NCBI RefSeq assembly: GCF_002885955.2
Contig: NZ_POQS01000001.1
Coordinates: 659,804 to 720,601, forward strand
Source: Achromobacter pulmonis
GTDB taxonomy: Bacteria > Pseudomonadota > Gammaproteobacteria > Burkholderiales > Burkholderiaceae_B
Direction: 5' to 3'
DNA: 60,798 bases
The translations under genes and the position numbers were made by a program. The first letter of the stretch is position 1. Every line of letters starts with the position of its first letter. The notes under the pieces are model-generated. The model was not told where the DNA came from, made no database searches, and saw only the letters and a list, made by a program, of their open reading frames with translations. Of this stretch, positions 25,276 through 36,074 are shown in pieces.

Positions 25276-26786
25276 GCGCGCGGCAGCCGACGCCCGTGAT
25301 GCAGGCACGCGGGCTGTCGAAACGGTTCGGCGCCACGTACGCGCTGCGCGACGTGAGCCTGACCGTGATGCCCGGCGAATCGCACGCGCTGCTCGGACGC
25401 AACGGGGCCGGCAAGTCGACGCTGGTCTCCATGCTGACCGGCCTGCGCCGGCCCGACGCCGGCGCCATCGCCTTCAACGGGCAGCCGGCTCCGCCGCTGG
25501 CCGACAGCATCGCGTGGCGCCGGCAGGTCGCCTGCGTGTACCAGCACTCGACCATCATCAAAGGCCTGAGCGTCGCCGAAAACCTCTTCATCAACCGCCA
25601 GCCGCTGCGCGGCGGCCTGATCGACTGGAAGGCGCTGCGCCGCCAGGCGCGCGCCCTGCTCGACGCCTGGCAGGTAGACGTGCACGAAGACGCGCGGGCC
25701 GGCGACCTGAGCGTCGAGGCGCGCCAGCTGGTCGAGATCGCGTGCGCGCTGTCGCATGGCGCGCGCTTCATCATCCTGGACGAGCCCACGGCCCAGCTGG
25801 ACGGCGAGGAAATTAAGCGCCTGTTCCGCCGCATACGCGACCTGCAGGACGGCGGCGTCACCTTTCTGTTCATCTCGCACCATCTGCAGGAAACCTACGA
25901 GATCTGCCAGACCGCGACGGTGCTGCGCGACGCGCGCCATATCCTGACCCTGCCGGTGGCCGAGCTGCCCAAGGAAACGCTGATCGAAGCGATGACGGGC
26001 GAACGCGGCGGCCTGCAGATTCCGGACGCGGCCGGACGCCCGCGCCAGCTCCGCACGCCCGTGGTGCTGGACGTGCGCGGCCTGCACGGCGCCGACTTCG
26101 CCAACGTCAGCCTGCAGGTGCGCAGCAGGGAAATCGTGGGCCTGGTCGGCAGCGCCAGCAGCGGCCGCAGCGGCGTGGCCGAGACGGTCGCCGGTCTCCG
26201 GCGCGCGGCCGGCGGCACGATCACGGTGCGTGACGAAGCCCTGCCGCCGGGAAACGTGGCGGCGGCGCTGGCGCGCGGCGTGGGCTGCGTGCCCCGGGAC
26301 CGTCACCAGGAAGGCCTGGTGCTGACGCAGTCGGTCGGCGAGAACGCAACCATGACCATCCCCGGCCGGCTGGGCCGGTTCGGCTTCATTTGCCCGCGCC
26401 GCAAGCGGCAGTCGGCCCAGGCGGCGATCGATGCGCTGGACATCGCGGCCAGCGGCCCCGGGCAGATCGTTTCGGGCCTGTCGGGCGGCAACCAGCAGAA
26501 GATCGTCATGGCGCGCGCGCTGGCCAATACGCCGGACGTGCTGGTGCTGATCGACCCCACGGTCGGCGTGGACATCAAGTCCAAGGAAGCCCTGCTGGCC
26601 GCGGTGGACGCGGTCAGGCAGGAAGGCAAGGCCATTCTGCTGTCGAGCAGCGAGCTCGACGACCTGCGCATCTGCGACCGCGTGCTGGTGATGACGCGCG
26701 GCGAGGTCACGGCCGAATTCGCGGCCGGCTGGAACGACAGCGAACTGATCGCCCGCATCGAAGGAGTCAGCCTGCATGAAAACTGA
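25272..26786 (+). CDS. Sugar ABC transporter (CUT2), ATP-binding protein
   Basis: A 504-residue protein with two fused ABC domains, like RbsA/MglA. Domain 1 is complete: Walker A GRNGAGKST near 42, a signature region DLSVEARQL near 144 and Walker B FIILDEPTAQLD near 165. Domain 2 is degenerate: the P-loop position reads GSASSGRSG and the Walker B region reads LVLIDPTVGVD, without the catalytic glutamate; its signature LSGGNQQK is intact. A degenerate second Walker A is usual for CUT2 ATPases; loss of the glutamate is less usual. It overlaps the permease gene by 11 bases. Confidence 0.93.
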   Translation: MSARQPTPVMQARGLSKRFGATYALRDVSLTVMPGESHALLGRNGAGKSTLVSMLTGLRRPDAGAIAFNGQPAPPLADSIAWRRQVACVYQHSTIIKGLSVAENLFINRQPLRGGLIDWKALRRQARALLDAWQVDVHEDARAGDLSVEARQLVEIACALSHGARFIILDEPTAQLDGEEIKRLFRRIRDLQDGGVTFLFISHHLQETYEICQTATVLRDARHILTLPVAELPKETLIEAMTGERGGLQIPDAAGRPRQLRTPVVLDVRGLHGADFANVSLQVRSREIVGLVGSASSGRSGVAETVAGLRRAAGGTITVRDEALPPGNVAAALARGVGCVPRDRHQEGLVLTQSVGENATMTIPGRLGRFGFICPRRKRQSAQAAIDALDIAASGPGQIVSGLSGGNQQKIVMARALANTPDVLVLIDPTVGVDIKSKEALLAAVDAVRQEGKAILLSSSELDDLRICDRVLVMTRGEVTAEFAAGWNDSELIARIEGVSLHEN

Positions 26787-27813
26787 TTCCGCCATGGCGG
26801 CGCACGCCAGCCCCGAGCCGACGATCCACGCCACGGGCAGGCGCCTGGGCGGCCGGCCGGGGCTGGGACGGCTGCGCGACTTCGCCCTGATTCCGGCCCT
26901 GGTCATCCTGTTCGTGCTGGGCGCGCTGGTCAGCCCCAGCTTCCTGACGCGCGACAACCTGATCGGCATCCTGGGCGCCTCGGCCGCGCTGGCGCTGGTG
27001 GTGGTGGCCGAAACCCTGATCATCCTGACCGGCAAGTTCGACCTGTCCGTCGAGTCCACCGTCGGCTTCGCGCCGGCCATAGGTGCGATGCTGGTCATCC
27101 CCGCGGCCGCGGGCGGCTTCGGCACGGAGCTGCCGGTCGCGGTGGGCCTGGCGGCGACGCTGCTGACCGGCGCCTGCGTCGGCCTGCTCAACGGCCTGCT
27201 CGTGGTCAAGCTGCGGCTCAACGCCTTCATCGTCACGCTGGCGATGCTGATCGTGCTGCGCGGCATGCTCGTGGGCGCGACCCGCGGCAGCACGCTGTTC
27301 GACATGCCGCAGCCGTTTTTCGCGCTGGCTTCTTCTACGCTGCTGGGCCTGCCCTGGTCGGTGTGGCTGGCGGCATTGGTTTTCGCGGCGGCCGGCGTCA
27401 TGCTGCGCTACCACCGTCTGGGACGCGCCGTGTACGCGATCGGCGGCAACGCGCCGGCGGCGCGCGCGGCGGGCATCAACGTGGACCGCGTCACCTGGGG
27501 CGTCTTCACGCTGGCCGGAACGCTGGCCGCCCTGGGCGGACTGATCCTGACCGGCTATGTGGGCGCCATCAACGCCAACCAGGGCAACGGCATGATCTTC
27601 ACCGTCTTCGCCGCGGCGGTCATCGGCGGCGTATCGCTGGACGGCGGCAAGGGCGGCATGTTCGGCGCGCTGTGCGGGGTGCTGCTGCTGGGCATGGTGC
27701 AGAACCTGCTGACGCTGGCCCAGGTGCCGTCATTCTGGATCCAGGCCATCTACGGCGCCATCATCCTGGGCGCGCTGATGGTGGCCAAGCTTACGGGCGA
27801 AAACCAGCAATGA
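26776..27813 (+). CDS. Sugar ABC transporter (CUT2), permease
   Basis: A 345-residue inner-membrane permease of the RbsC/AraH family with about eight to ten hydrophobic segments. Family signatures are LTGKFDLSVESTVGFAPAIGA near residue 75, NGLLVVKLRLNAFIVTLAML near 140 and GGNAPAARAAGINVDR near 225. It begins inside the ATPase gene, ensuring coupled expression. Fucose-pathway enzymes follow 37 bp downstream. Confidence 0.93.
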   Translation: MKTDSAMAAHASPEPTIHATGRRLGGRPGLGRLRDFALIPALVILFVLGALVSPSFLTRDNLIGILGASAALALVVVAETLIILTGKFDLSVESTVGFAPAIGAMLVIPAAAGGFGTELPVAVGLAATLLTGACVGLLNGLLVVKLRLNAFIVTLAMLIVLRGMLVGATRGSTLFDMPQPFFALASSTLLGLPWSVWLAALVFAAAGVMLRYHRLGRAVYAIGGNAPAARAAGINVDRVTWGVFTLAGTLAALGGLILTGYVGAINANQGNGMIFTVFAAAVIGGVSLDGGKGGMFGALCGVLLLGMVQNLLTLAQVPSFWIQAIYGAIILGALMVAKLTGENQQ

Positions 27814-27850
27814 CCCACGACCGCTTGCGCAACTTCCCCATGGGGCGACC

Positions 27851-29124
27851 ATGACCAGAATCCGATCCATGCGTGTGCTGGACCTGCGTTTTCCGACCTC
27901 CCGCCAGCTGGACGGCTCGGACGCGATGAATTCCGATCCGGACTATTCCGCGGCCTACGTGATCCTGGAGACCGACCAGCCCGGGCTCGAAGGCCACGGG
28001 CTCACCTTCACCATCGGCCGCGGCAACGAAATCTGCTGCGCCGCGATCAAGGCCCTGCGGCACCTGGTGGAAGGCCTGAGCCTGGACTCGATACGCGCCG
28101 ACATGGGCGGTTTCTGGCGCCACGTCACCTCGGACAGCCAGCTGCGCTGGATCGGTCCGGACAAGGGCGCGATCCACCTGGCCACCGCGGCGGTGGTCAA
28201 CGCGGCCTGGGACCTGTGGGCCAAGGCCGAGGGCAAGCCGCTGTGGCGCCTGGTCGCGGATCTCTCGCCCGAGGCGTTCGTGCGCGCCCTGGATTTCCGC
28301 TACATGACCGACGGCATCACGCAGCAGGAGGCGCTGGTCCTGCTGCGCCGGCAGGAAGCCGGCAAGGCGCAGCGCATACGCACGCTGGAACGCGAGGGCT
28401 ATCCCTGCTACACCACCTCGGCCGGCTGGCTGGGCTATGACGACGCCAAGCTGCGGCGCCTGTGCCATGAAGCCCTGGCCAACGGCTTCAATCACGTCAA
28501 ACTCAAGGTGGGCCGCGATCTGCACGCCGACATCCGGCGCGTGACGATCGCCCGCGAAGCGTTGGGGCCGCACCGGCACCTGATGCTCGACGCCAACCAG
28601 GTATGGGAAGTCGGCCAGGCCATAGACTGGGTGCGCCAGCTGGCCTTCGCCAAGCCCTGGTTCATCGAGGAGCCCACCAACCCCGACGACGTGGAAGGCC
28701 ACCGCGCCGTGAAGCTGGGCGTCGCGCCCATCAAGGTCGCCAGCGGCGAGATGTGCCAGAACCGCATCCTGTTCAAGCAGATGATCATGCGGGGCGCCAT
28801 CGACATCGTGCAGGTCGACGCATGCAGGCTGGGCGGCGTCAACGAAGTGCTGCTGGTGCTGCTGCTGGCCGCCAAGTACGGCCTGCCGGTGTGCCCCCAT
28901 GCCGGCGGCGTGGGGCTGTGCGAGTACGTGCAGCACCTGTCCATGATCGACTATGTCTGCGTCAGCGGGACCCGCGCGGGCCGCGTGACCGAGTACGTGG
29001 ACCATCTGCACGAGCACTTCATCGACCCCTGCGTCATACGCAATGCCGCCTATATGCCGCCGCGCGCCCCCGGTTTCTCGATCGAGATGAAACCCGAATC
29101 GCTGGAGCGGTACCGGCACCGCCC

Positions 29125-29128
<4 letters not shown>
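27851..29128 (+). CDS. fucD: L-fuconate dehydratase (enolase superfamily)
   Basis: A 425-residue enolase-superfamily enzyme closely resembling L-fuconate dehydratases (and human ENOSF1). Diagnostic stretches are LRWIGPDKGAIHLATAA near 96, the KxK catalytic lysines in NHVKLKVGRDL near 217, metal ligands in LMLDANQVW near 248 and WFIEEPTNPDD near 273, ASGEMCQNR near 298, and the catalytic histidine in VCPHAGGVGLCEYVQH near 350. It removes water from L-fuconate to give 2-keto-3-deoxy-L-fuconate. It sits between the sugar transporter and the lactonase, as expected for the non-phosphorylated L-fucose route. Confidence 0.94.
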
Positions 29129-30815
<1,687 letters not shown>

Positions 30816-30826
30816 ACGAGACAGCC

Positions 30827-31177
30827 ATGCGCCATTGCTACGCGCTGGACCTGCGCGACGACGCCGGATCGATCGCGCAGTACGAAGCCCACCACCGCCG
30901 CATCTGGCCCGAAGTGGCGGCGCACCTGCGCCGCCACGGCGTGCTGGGTATGGAGATCTACCGCCTGGGCACCCGCATGGTGATGGTGATGGACACCGAC
31001 GACGCCGTATACGACCCCGAGGCCATGGCGCGGTCCGCCGGGAGCGACACCCGGCTGCGGGAATGGGAAGCGCTGATGTGGACCTTCCAGGCGCCGACGC
31101 CGTGGACGCCTCCTGGGGAGAAATGGACGCCGATGCGGCGCATTTTCAATCTGGACGAGCAGCCGCTCGCCACTTGA
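30827..31177 (+). CDS. L-rhamnose/L-fucose mutarotase (RhaM family)
   Basis: A 116-residue dimeric alpha-beta barrel protein. Family features are CYALDLRDD at the start, the catalytic histidine in EAHHRRIWPEV near residue 22, HGVLGMEIYRLGTRMVMVMD near 37 and the C-terminal PGEKWTPMRRIFNLD. These enzymes interconvert anomers of 6-deoxy sugars. Placed 11 bp after the dehydrogenase gene, it probably supplies the anomer used by the dehydrogenase. It is the last gene of the run. Confidence 0.92.
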   Translation: MRHCYALDLRDDAGSIAQYEAHHRRIWPEVAAHLRRHGVLGMEIYRLGTRMVMVMDTDDAVYDPEAMARSAGSDTRLREWEALMWTFQAPTPWTPPGEKWTPMRRIFNLDEQPLAT

Positions 31178-31238
31178 TTGGCGCACTCGGGGATAGCCGT
31201 TAAAATCTGACCAGTCTAGTCAGAACCAGGAGGTAGGT

Positions 31239-31490
31239 ATGCATGCCTGGCAAATGCAGGAAGCTAAATCCCGCTTGTCCGAACTCGTCAAGGCGGCCGC
31301 AAGCCAAGGTCCGCAGGAAATTACCGTCCACGGTCGACCTGTGGCGATCGTCCTTTCCCGGGCCGACTACGACAAGCTTGCAGGCACCGGAGAATCTCTC
31401 GTCGCCTTCATGCGCCGATCTCCGCTGGCCGGAGACGAAGATCTGGACTTTTCCCGTGACCGCAGCCTGACCCGCGAGGAAGGACTTTGA
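31239..31490 (+). CDS. Phd/YefM-family antitoxin
   Basis: An 83-residue antitoxin. The N-terminal DNA-binding fold has the family pattern WQMQEAKSRLSELVKAA, then GPQEITVHGRPVAIVLSRADYDKL, and a charged toxin-binding tail (DEDLDFSRDRSLTREEGL). It binds and neutralises the downstream PIN-domain toxin and usually represses the operon. ATG at 31239 follows AGGAGGTAGGT, a strong ribosome site. The stop overlaps the toxin's TTG start, so the two were translationally coupled. Confidence 0.92.
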   Translation: MHAWQMQEAKSRLSELVKAAASQGPQEITVHGRPVAIVLSRADYDKLAGTGESLVAFMRRSPLAGDEDLDFSRDRSLTREEGL

Positions 31491-31908
31491 GCTATCTGAT
31501 CGACACCAATGTCCTATCGGAATTGCGCCGGAAACAACCGGATGGCAACGTGGTCGGCTGGATGGAGAATTGCCCACCCACGGCGTTGTTCCTATCCGTA
31601 CTGACGCTGGGGAGCTGCGCAAAGGCATAGAGCAGATGTCGGATGACGACCGAAAGCGCCGCTACCTGGATTGGCTGGAGGTCGAGCTGCCCCGATTCTT
31701 CAGTGGGCGCGTGCTGGCCGTTGACGAAGCGGTCGCGGACTGCTGGGGACGCCTGATGGCCAAGGCCGGGCGGGCGATGCCCGCCATAGACAGTTTGCTT
31801 GCGGCCACCGCATTTACGCACAGACTGACACTGGTCACGCGCAACGAGCGGGACTTTCAACACCACGGCCTCGATATCATCAATCCGTGGGAATCCGCTC
31901 ATCCCTAA
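31487..31908 (+). pseudogene. Frameshifted VapC-type PIN-domain toxin
   Basis: Translation from TTG at 31487 gives SYLIDTNVLSELRRKQP and continues through FLSVLTLG, then runs into TAG at 31622-31624. The remaining domain continues in another frame (GELRKGIEQMSDDDRKRRYL to NERDFQHHGLDIINPWESAHP), ending at 31908. The break is at about 31609-31612, where GGGGAG stands for an expected GGCGAG-type sequence; one missing base explains it. Rejoined, the PIN acidic residues are present (D in IDTNV, E in GELRKG, D in AIDSLL, D in ERDF). The toxin is inactive unless ribosomal frameshifting occurs. A GAGGAAGG ribosome site precedes the start. Confidence 0.88.
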
Positions 31909-31956
31909 GGACAGCGGCGTCCAGGCCATGCCGGCCCGGGTTCGATCCGCCCTGCC

Positions 31957-33516
31957 TCAGCGCGCCTCCCCCGCCGCCGGCTCGCCGCGCAGGGCCGAGT
32001 CCAGATACTCGCTGCGGGCGCGGGCGTCCGGGAATTTCATGTCGCGGTAGCTGACGAAGCGCGAGCCGCGGGCCAGGCGGTAGCCGGCCCAGATCAGCAG
32101 GAACAGCGGGATGCCGATATAGGTCGCGACCACGCCGCCCCAGTCGATCCGGTCCTGCAGGAAGGCCTGGTAGTTCTGGCCCAGCGTGATGACCAGGCAC
32201 AGCACGAAGGCGAAGATCGGGCCGAACGGGAAGAACGGCGACACGTACGGCAGGTCCGCGAGGTTGTTGCCCTGCTTGAGGTAGCCGCGGCGGAAGCGGT
32301 AGTGGCTGATGGCGATGCCCAGCCAGGCGATGAAGCCCGTCATGCCCGAGGTGTTCAGCAGCCAGATGTAGACGGCGTTGGGGCTGAACAGGAAGGTGAA
32401 GAAGCACAGCGCGGCGACGGCCGTGGTGGCCAGCAGCGCCCACAGCGGCACGCCGGTGCGCGAGATGCGGCCGAAGATGCGCGGGGCCTTGCCCTCGCGG
32501 GCCAGGCTGTAGAGCATGCGCGTGGCCGCGTACATGCCCGAGTTGCCGGCCGACAGCACCGAGGTCAGCACCACGGCGTTCATGACCGAGGCCGCGCCCA
32601 GTAGGCCGGCGCGTTCGAAGATCAGGGCGAACGGGCTGACGCTGATGTCCTCGACTTCGTTGCGCAGCAGGTGCGGGTCGGTATAGGGAATGAGCAGGCC
32701 GATCACCAGGATGGCCATCACGTAGAACAGCAGAATGCGCCAGAACACCTGGCGCACCGCGCGCGGCAGGTTGCGCGCCGGGTCCTTGGACTCGCCGGCG
32801 GCGATGCCGATCAGTTCGGTGCCCTGGAACGAAAAGCCCACCACCATGGCCACGCCGATCAGCGCGGCGAAGCCGCCCGCGAACGGCGCATCGCCCACGG
32901 TCCAGTTCTCCAGCCCGCCGGCCTCGCCGCCGCGGATGATGCCCAGCAGCATCATCACGCCCATGGCCACGAAGGCCAGCACCGCGATCACCTTGATCAG
33001 CGCGAACCAGAATTCCGCTTCGCCGAAGCCGCGCGCCGACATCGCGTTCAGGCCGAAGGTCAGCAGCAGGAACAAGGCGCTCCAGTAAAAGCCCGGCACG
33101 TCCGGAAACCAGTACGCCATGACGAGCTGGGCCGCCACCAGGTCCACCGCCACCGTCACCGCCCAGTTGTACCAGTAGTTCCAGCCCAGCGCGAAGCCGA
33201 AGCCGTCTTCCACGTAGCGCGCGCCGTAGGTCGAGAACGAACCCGACACCGGCATGGCGGCGGCCAGTTCGCCCAGGCTGGTCATCAGGAAATACACCAT
33301 CAGCCCGATCAGCACATAGCCCAGCAGCGCCCCGCCCGGGCCGGCCTTGGCAATGGTCGCGCCCGAGGCCACGAACAGGCCGGTGCCGATGGAGCCGCCC
33401 ACCGCGATCATCGTCAGGTGCCGCGCGGACAGGGAGCGGCGCAGCTCCGACGGCCGCCCGGCCTGTGTCGCGCGCGAGCCGCCGGCGCGGCGTTCATCGT
33501 GTTCCGATGCTGCCAA
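31957..33516 (-). CDS. Amino acid permease, LysP-like
   Basis: A 519-residue APC-superfamily transporter with about twelve transmembrane helices. Family signatures are LSARHLTMIAVGGSIGTGLFVASG near residue 30, AGPGGALLGYVLIGLMVY near 55 and SFQGTELIGIAAGESKDP near 225. The overall pattern is closest to lysine-type permeases, though substrate is not certain. No in-frame ATG precedes helix 1; TTG at 33516 is chosen because AAGGA lies eight bases upstream. The open frame extends further, without homology. It is a single gene following amn on the same strand. Confidence 0.9.
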   Translation of the reverse strand: MAASEHDERRAGGSRATQAGRPSELRRSLSARHLTMIAVGGSIGTGLFVASGATIAKAGPGGALLGYVLIGLMVYFLMTSLGELAAAMPVSGSFSTYGARYVEDGFGFALGWNYWYNWAVTVAVDLVAAQLVMAYWFPDVPGFYWSALFLLLTFGLNAMSARGFGEAEFWFALIKVIAVLAFVAMGVMMLLGIIRGGEAGGLENWTVGDAPFAGGFAALIGVAMVVGFSFQGTELIGIAAGESKDPARNLPRAVRQVFWRILLFYVMAILVIGLLIPYTDPHLLRNEVEDISVSPFALIFERAGLLGAASVMNAVVLTSVLSAGNSGMYAATRMLYSLAREGKAPRIFGRISRTGVPLWALLATTAVAALCFFTFLFSPNAVYIWLLNTSGMTGFIAWLGIAISHYRFRRGYLKQGNNLADLPYVSPFFPFGPIFAFVLCLVITLGQNYQAFLQDRIDWGGVVATYIGIPLFLLIWAGYRLARGSRFVSYRDMKFPDARARSEYLDSALRGEPAAGEAR

Positions 33517-33673
33517 AATGCATTCCTTCAGGTCATGAAGGCGCCCGCGCGGGTCGCGCCGGCGCCTGGGGATTTCCAAGCAACCGGCGAGAATAGCGCA
33601 ATCGGCCCCGACTGGCGAAATGAAAGTGCTTCGGGGACGGATCACCTGGCCGCCGCCGCGGCCCGCTGCGTAG

Positions 33674-35173
33674 CTACTGGAAGGCGGTTTCCATGAAGGT
33701 GCGCAGCTTGCGCGAATGCAGCCGTTCGGGCGGCATGCCGCGCAGGCGCTCCAGCGCCCGGATGCCGATTTCCAGGTGCTGGTTCACCTGGCGGCGGTAG
33801 AAGGCGCTGGCCATGCCGGGCAGCTTCAGTTCGCCGTGCAGCGGCTTGTCCGACACGCACAGCAGGGTGCCGTACGGCACGCGGAAGCGAAAGCCGTTGG
33901 CGGCGATCGTGGCGGATTCCATGTCCAGCGCGATGGCGCGCGATTGCGCGAAGCGCTCCACCAGTTCGAGGTGGTCGCGCAGCTCCCAGTTGCGGTTGTC
34001 GATGGTGGCGACCGTGCCGGTGCGCATGATGCGCTTGAGGTCCCAGCCCGACAGCCCGGCCACCTCTTCCACCGCCTGCTCCAGCGCCACCTGCACTTCG
34101 GCCAGCGCCGGCACCGGCACCCAGGTGGGCAGGTCGTCGTCGAGCACGTGGTCTTCGCGCACGTAACCGTGCGCCAGCACGTAGTCGCCCAGCTTCTGCG
34201 AGTCGCGCAGGCCGGCGCAATGGCCCAGCATCAGCCAGGCGTGCGGCCGCAGCACCGCGATGTGGTCGGTGATGGTCTTGGCGTTGGACGGGCCCACGCC
34301 GATGTTGACCAGCGTGATGCCGGAATGGTCGCCGCGCACCAGGTGGTAGGCCGGCATCTGCGGCAGCCGCACGCCCTGCTCCTCGTTGCCCGGCCCGCTT
34401 TCGCCGCGCCGCGTGATGCGGTTGCCCGGCTCCACCAGCATTTCATAGTCTTCGTTGCCGCTGGCCATGAGCGCGCGGGCGCGCGCGCAGAATTCGTCGA
34501 CGTAGAACTGGTAGTTGGTGAACAGCACGAAATTCTGGAAATGCGCCGGCGCGGTCGAGGTGTAGTGCTGCAAGCGGTGCAGGGAATAATCCACGCGCTG
34601 GGCGGTGAACGGCGCCAGCGGCTTGGGCTCGCCCTCTTTGCCGCGCCACGAGCCGTTGACGATGGCGTCGTCGGTCACGGCCAGGTCCGGCACGTCGAAC
34701 AGGTCGCGCAGCGGCCGGCGCAGCGCCTCCAGGTGCTCGCCTTCGACGTAGGCGCCCTCGGGGAAGGCGAAATGCAGCGGGATGGGCGAATCGGATTCGC
34801 CCACTTCCACCGCCACGCGGTGGTTCTGCAGCAGCTGGCCGACCTGCTCGATCAGGTAGTCGCGAAACAGCGCCGGCTGCGTGATGGTGGTCTGGTAGAT
34901 GCCGGGCTCGGCCACGTGGCCGTAGGAAAGCCGGGTGTCGATCGGGTCGTAGGTCTCGACCACGATGCGGATGGCGGGATAGTAGGCGCGGACGCGGGCG
35001 CGGCCGTTGCCGGCGCCCTGGAGCACGTCGTGAAACGCCGCCCGCAGGAACGCGGTATTGCGCGAGTAGATTTCGATCAGCCGCTCGACCGCCGACACGG
35101 CATCCTGGAACGGCTCGAAAGGCACGGGGTCCGGCCGGTTCATGGAAGACAACGGATGTACTGCGTTCATCAT
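33674..35173 (-). CDS. amn: AMP nucleosidase
   Basis: A 499-residue enzyme that cleaves AMP to adenine and ribose 5-phosphate. It has the N-terminal AMN domain (about 20-190), then a nucleoside-phosphorylase-like domain with GITLVNIGVGPSNAKTITDH near 288, LRPHAWLMLGHCAGLRDSQKLGDYVLA near 310 and ALDMESATIAANGFRFRVPYGTLLCVSDKPLHG near 415-450. It balances adenylate and purine pools and lies in the cytosol. Tandem ATG codons at 35173 and 35170 are possible starts, with GGGAG upstream. Confidence 0.96.
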   Translation of the reverse strand: MMNAVHPLSSMNRPDPVPFEPFQDAVSAVERLIEIYSRNTAFLRAAFHDVLQGAGNGRARVRAYYPAIRIVVETYDPIDTRLSYGHVAEPGIYQTTITQPALFRDYLIEQVGQLLQNHRVAVEVGESDSPIPLHFAFPEGAYVEGEHLEALRRPLRDLFDVPDLAVTDDAIVNGSWRGKEGEPKPLAPFTAQRVDYSLHRLQHYTSTAPAHFQNFVLFTNYQFYVDEFCARARALMASGNEDYEMLVEPGNRITRRGESGPGNEEQGVRLPQMPAYHLVRGDHSGITLVNIGVGPSNAKTITDHIAVLRPHAWLMLGHCAGLRDSQKLGDYVLAHGYVREDHVLDDDLPTWVPVPALAEVQVALEQAVEEVAGLSGWDLKRIMRTGTVATIDNRNWELRDHLELVERFAQSRAIALDMESATIAANGFRFRVPYGTLLCVSDKPLHGELKLPGMASAFYRRQVNQHLEIGIRALERLRGMPPERLHSRKLRTFMETAFQ

Positions 35174-35304
35174 CGAGTTCTGCTCCCTTGCATATCCCGC
35201 CGATTATGCCCGAGCGCGGGTGTCCGGGAGCGTCATATTCCGGCGCCGGCCGACGGCGGCGGCCGGTAACGTCTGCCGACAACGATGCTGCATTGCACTA
35301 CAAA

Positions 35305-35329
35305 TGTAATGAAACTTTATTCCATTACA
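35305..35329. promoter_or_regulatory. Inverted repeat TGTAATG-N11-CATTACA
   Basis: Two perfect 7-base arms (35305-35311 and 35323-35329) flank an AT-rich 11-base centre, in a 261-bp gap between divergent amn and the NlpC/P60 gene. This local AT-rich patch stands out from the GC-rich surroundings and is the likely promoter region; the repeat could bind a dimeric regulator of either gene. Confidence 0.45.
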
Positions 35330-35434
35330 ATGTCGTGGCAATCCGGGGTCATGCGTCCCGGAACCGCCCCCTTTCCGCCGGCTTGCCTGCCCAGGCAAAG
35401 CCATGCCGCCCACTCCGATTCCTGAAGTGACGTA

Positions 35435-36034
35435 ATGACGCCGCCCACGCGAAAAGCCCGAACTGCCCGATTCCGCATCCCCGTATTCCTGTCAGCGCCC
35501 ATCATCGCCCTGACGCTCTCCTGGATTCCCGACGCCGCCCAGGCGTCGCTGCGATCCGAACAAGCCCGCCCGACGCTCAACGGCCTGCGCCTGGCCCAGG
35601 AACCCACTGTGCCCACCCTGCGCGACCGCGTGGTGCAGGCCGGCCTGGACGCCATCGGCACCCCCTACAGCTGGGGCGGCGACGACGCCGAAGGTTTCGA
35701 TTGCAGCGGGCTGGTGCTGTATGTGTTCCGCGAGATCGCCGGCCTGGAACTGCCGCGCACTGCGCGCGCCCAGCGCACCGCCGGCGAGTCGGTCGGCAAC
35801 AAGAAAGAACTGCGCCCCGGCGACCTCGTGTTCTTCGCCACCCGCGGACGCGGCGTGACCTCGCACGTGGGCATTTATATCGGCCAGAACAAGTTCGTGC
35901 ATGCGCCGCGCCGCGGCACCAAGGTGCGCGTGGACGAAATGCAGAATTCCTATTGGGCCAAGCGCTACGTCGGCGCGCGGCGCTACCTGGATACGAAACC
36001 GGGCCAGATGCTGGCCCAGGTCGATTCGAACTGA
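35435..36034 (+). CDS. NlpC/P60 (C40) family cell-wall hydrolase
   Basis: A 199-residue exported cysteine peptidase. A signal sequence of about 38 residues (hydrophobic FLSAPIIALTLSW, cleavage near AQA) precedes a C40 domain at about 65-185. The catalytic cysteine is in FDCSGLVLYVF near residue 89. Histidines follow in TSHVGIYIG near 142 and KFVHAPRRG near 154. Such enzymes cut gamma-D-glutamyl-diaminopimelate or related bonds in peptidoglycan stems. ATG at 35435 gives a normal signal peptide. It is convergent with the SDR gene, with a hairpin between. Confidence 0.93.
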   Translation: MTPPTRKARTARFRIPVFLSAPIIALTLSWIPDAAQASLRSEQARPTLNGLRLAQEPTVPTLRDRVVQAGLDAIGTPYSWGGDDAEGFDCSGLVLYVFREIAGLELPRTARAQRTAGESVGNKKELRPGDLVFFATRGRGVTSHVGIYIGQNKFVHAPRRGTKVRVDEMQNSYWAKRYVGARRYLDTKPGQMLAQVDSN

Positions 36035-36048
36035 CGGGTCGCTGCAAA

Positions 36049-36069
36049 GGCGCGGCGCAGCGCCGCGCC
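36049..36069. terminator. Hairpin between convergent genes
   Basis: A perfect 9-bp GC stem (36049-36057 with 36061-36069) has a 3-nt loop. It lies in the 40-bp gap between the NlpC/P60 gene and the convergent SDR gene and could end both transcripts. There is no U-run. Confidence 0.5.
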
Positions 36070-36074
36070 CGGTA

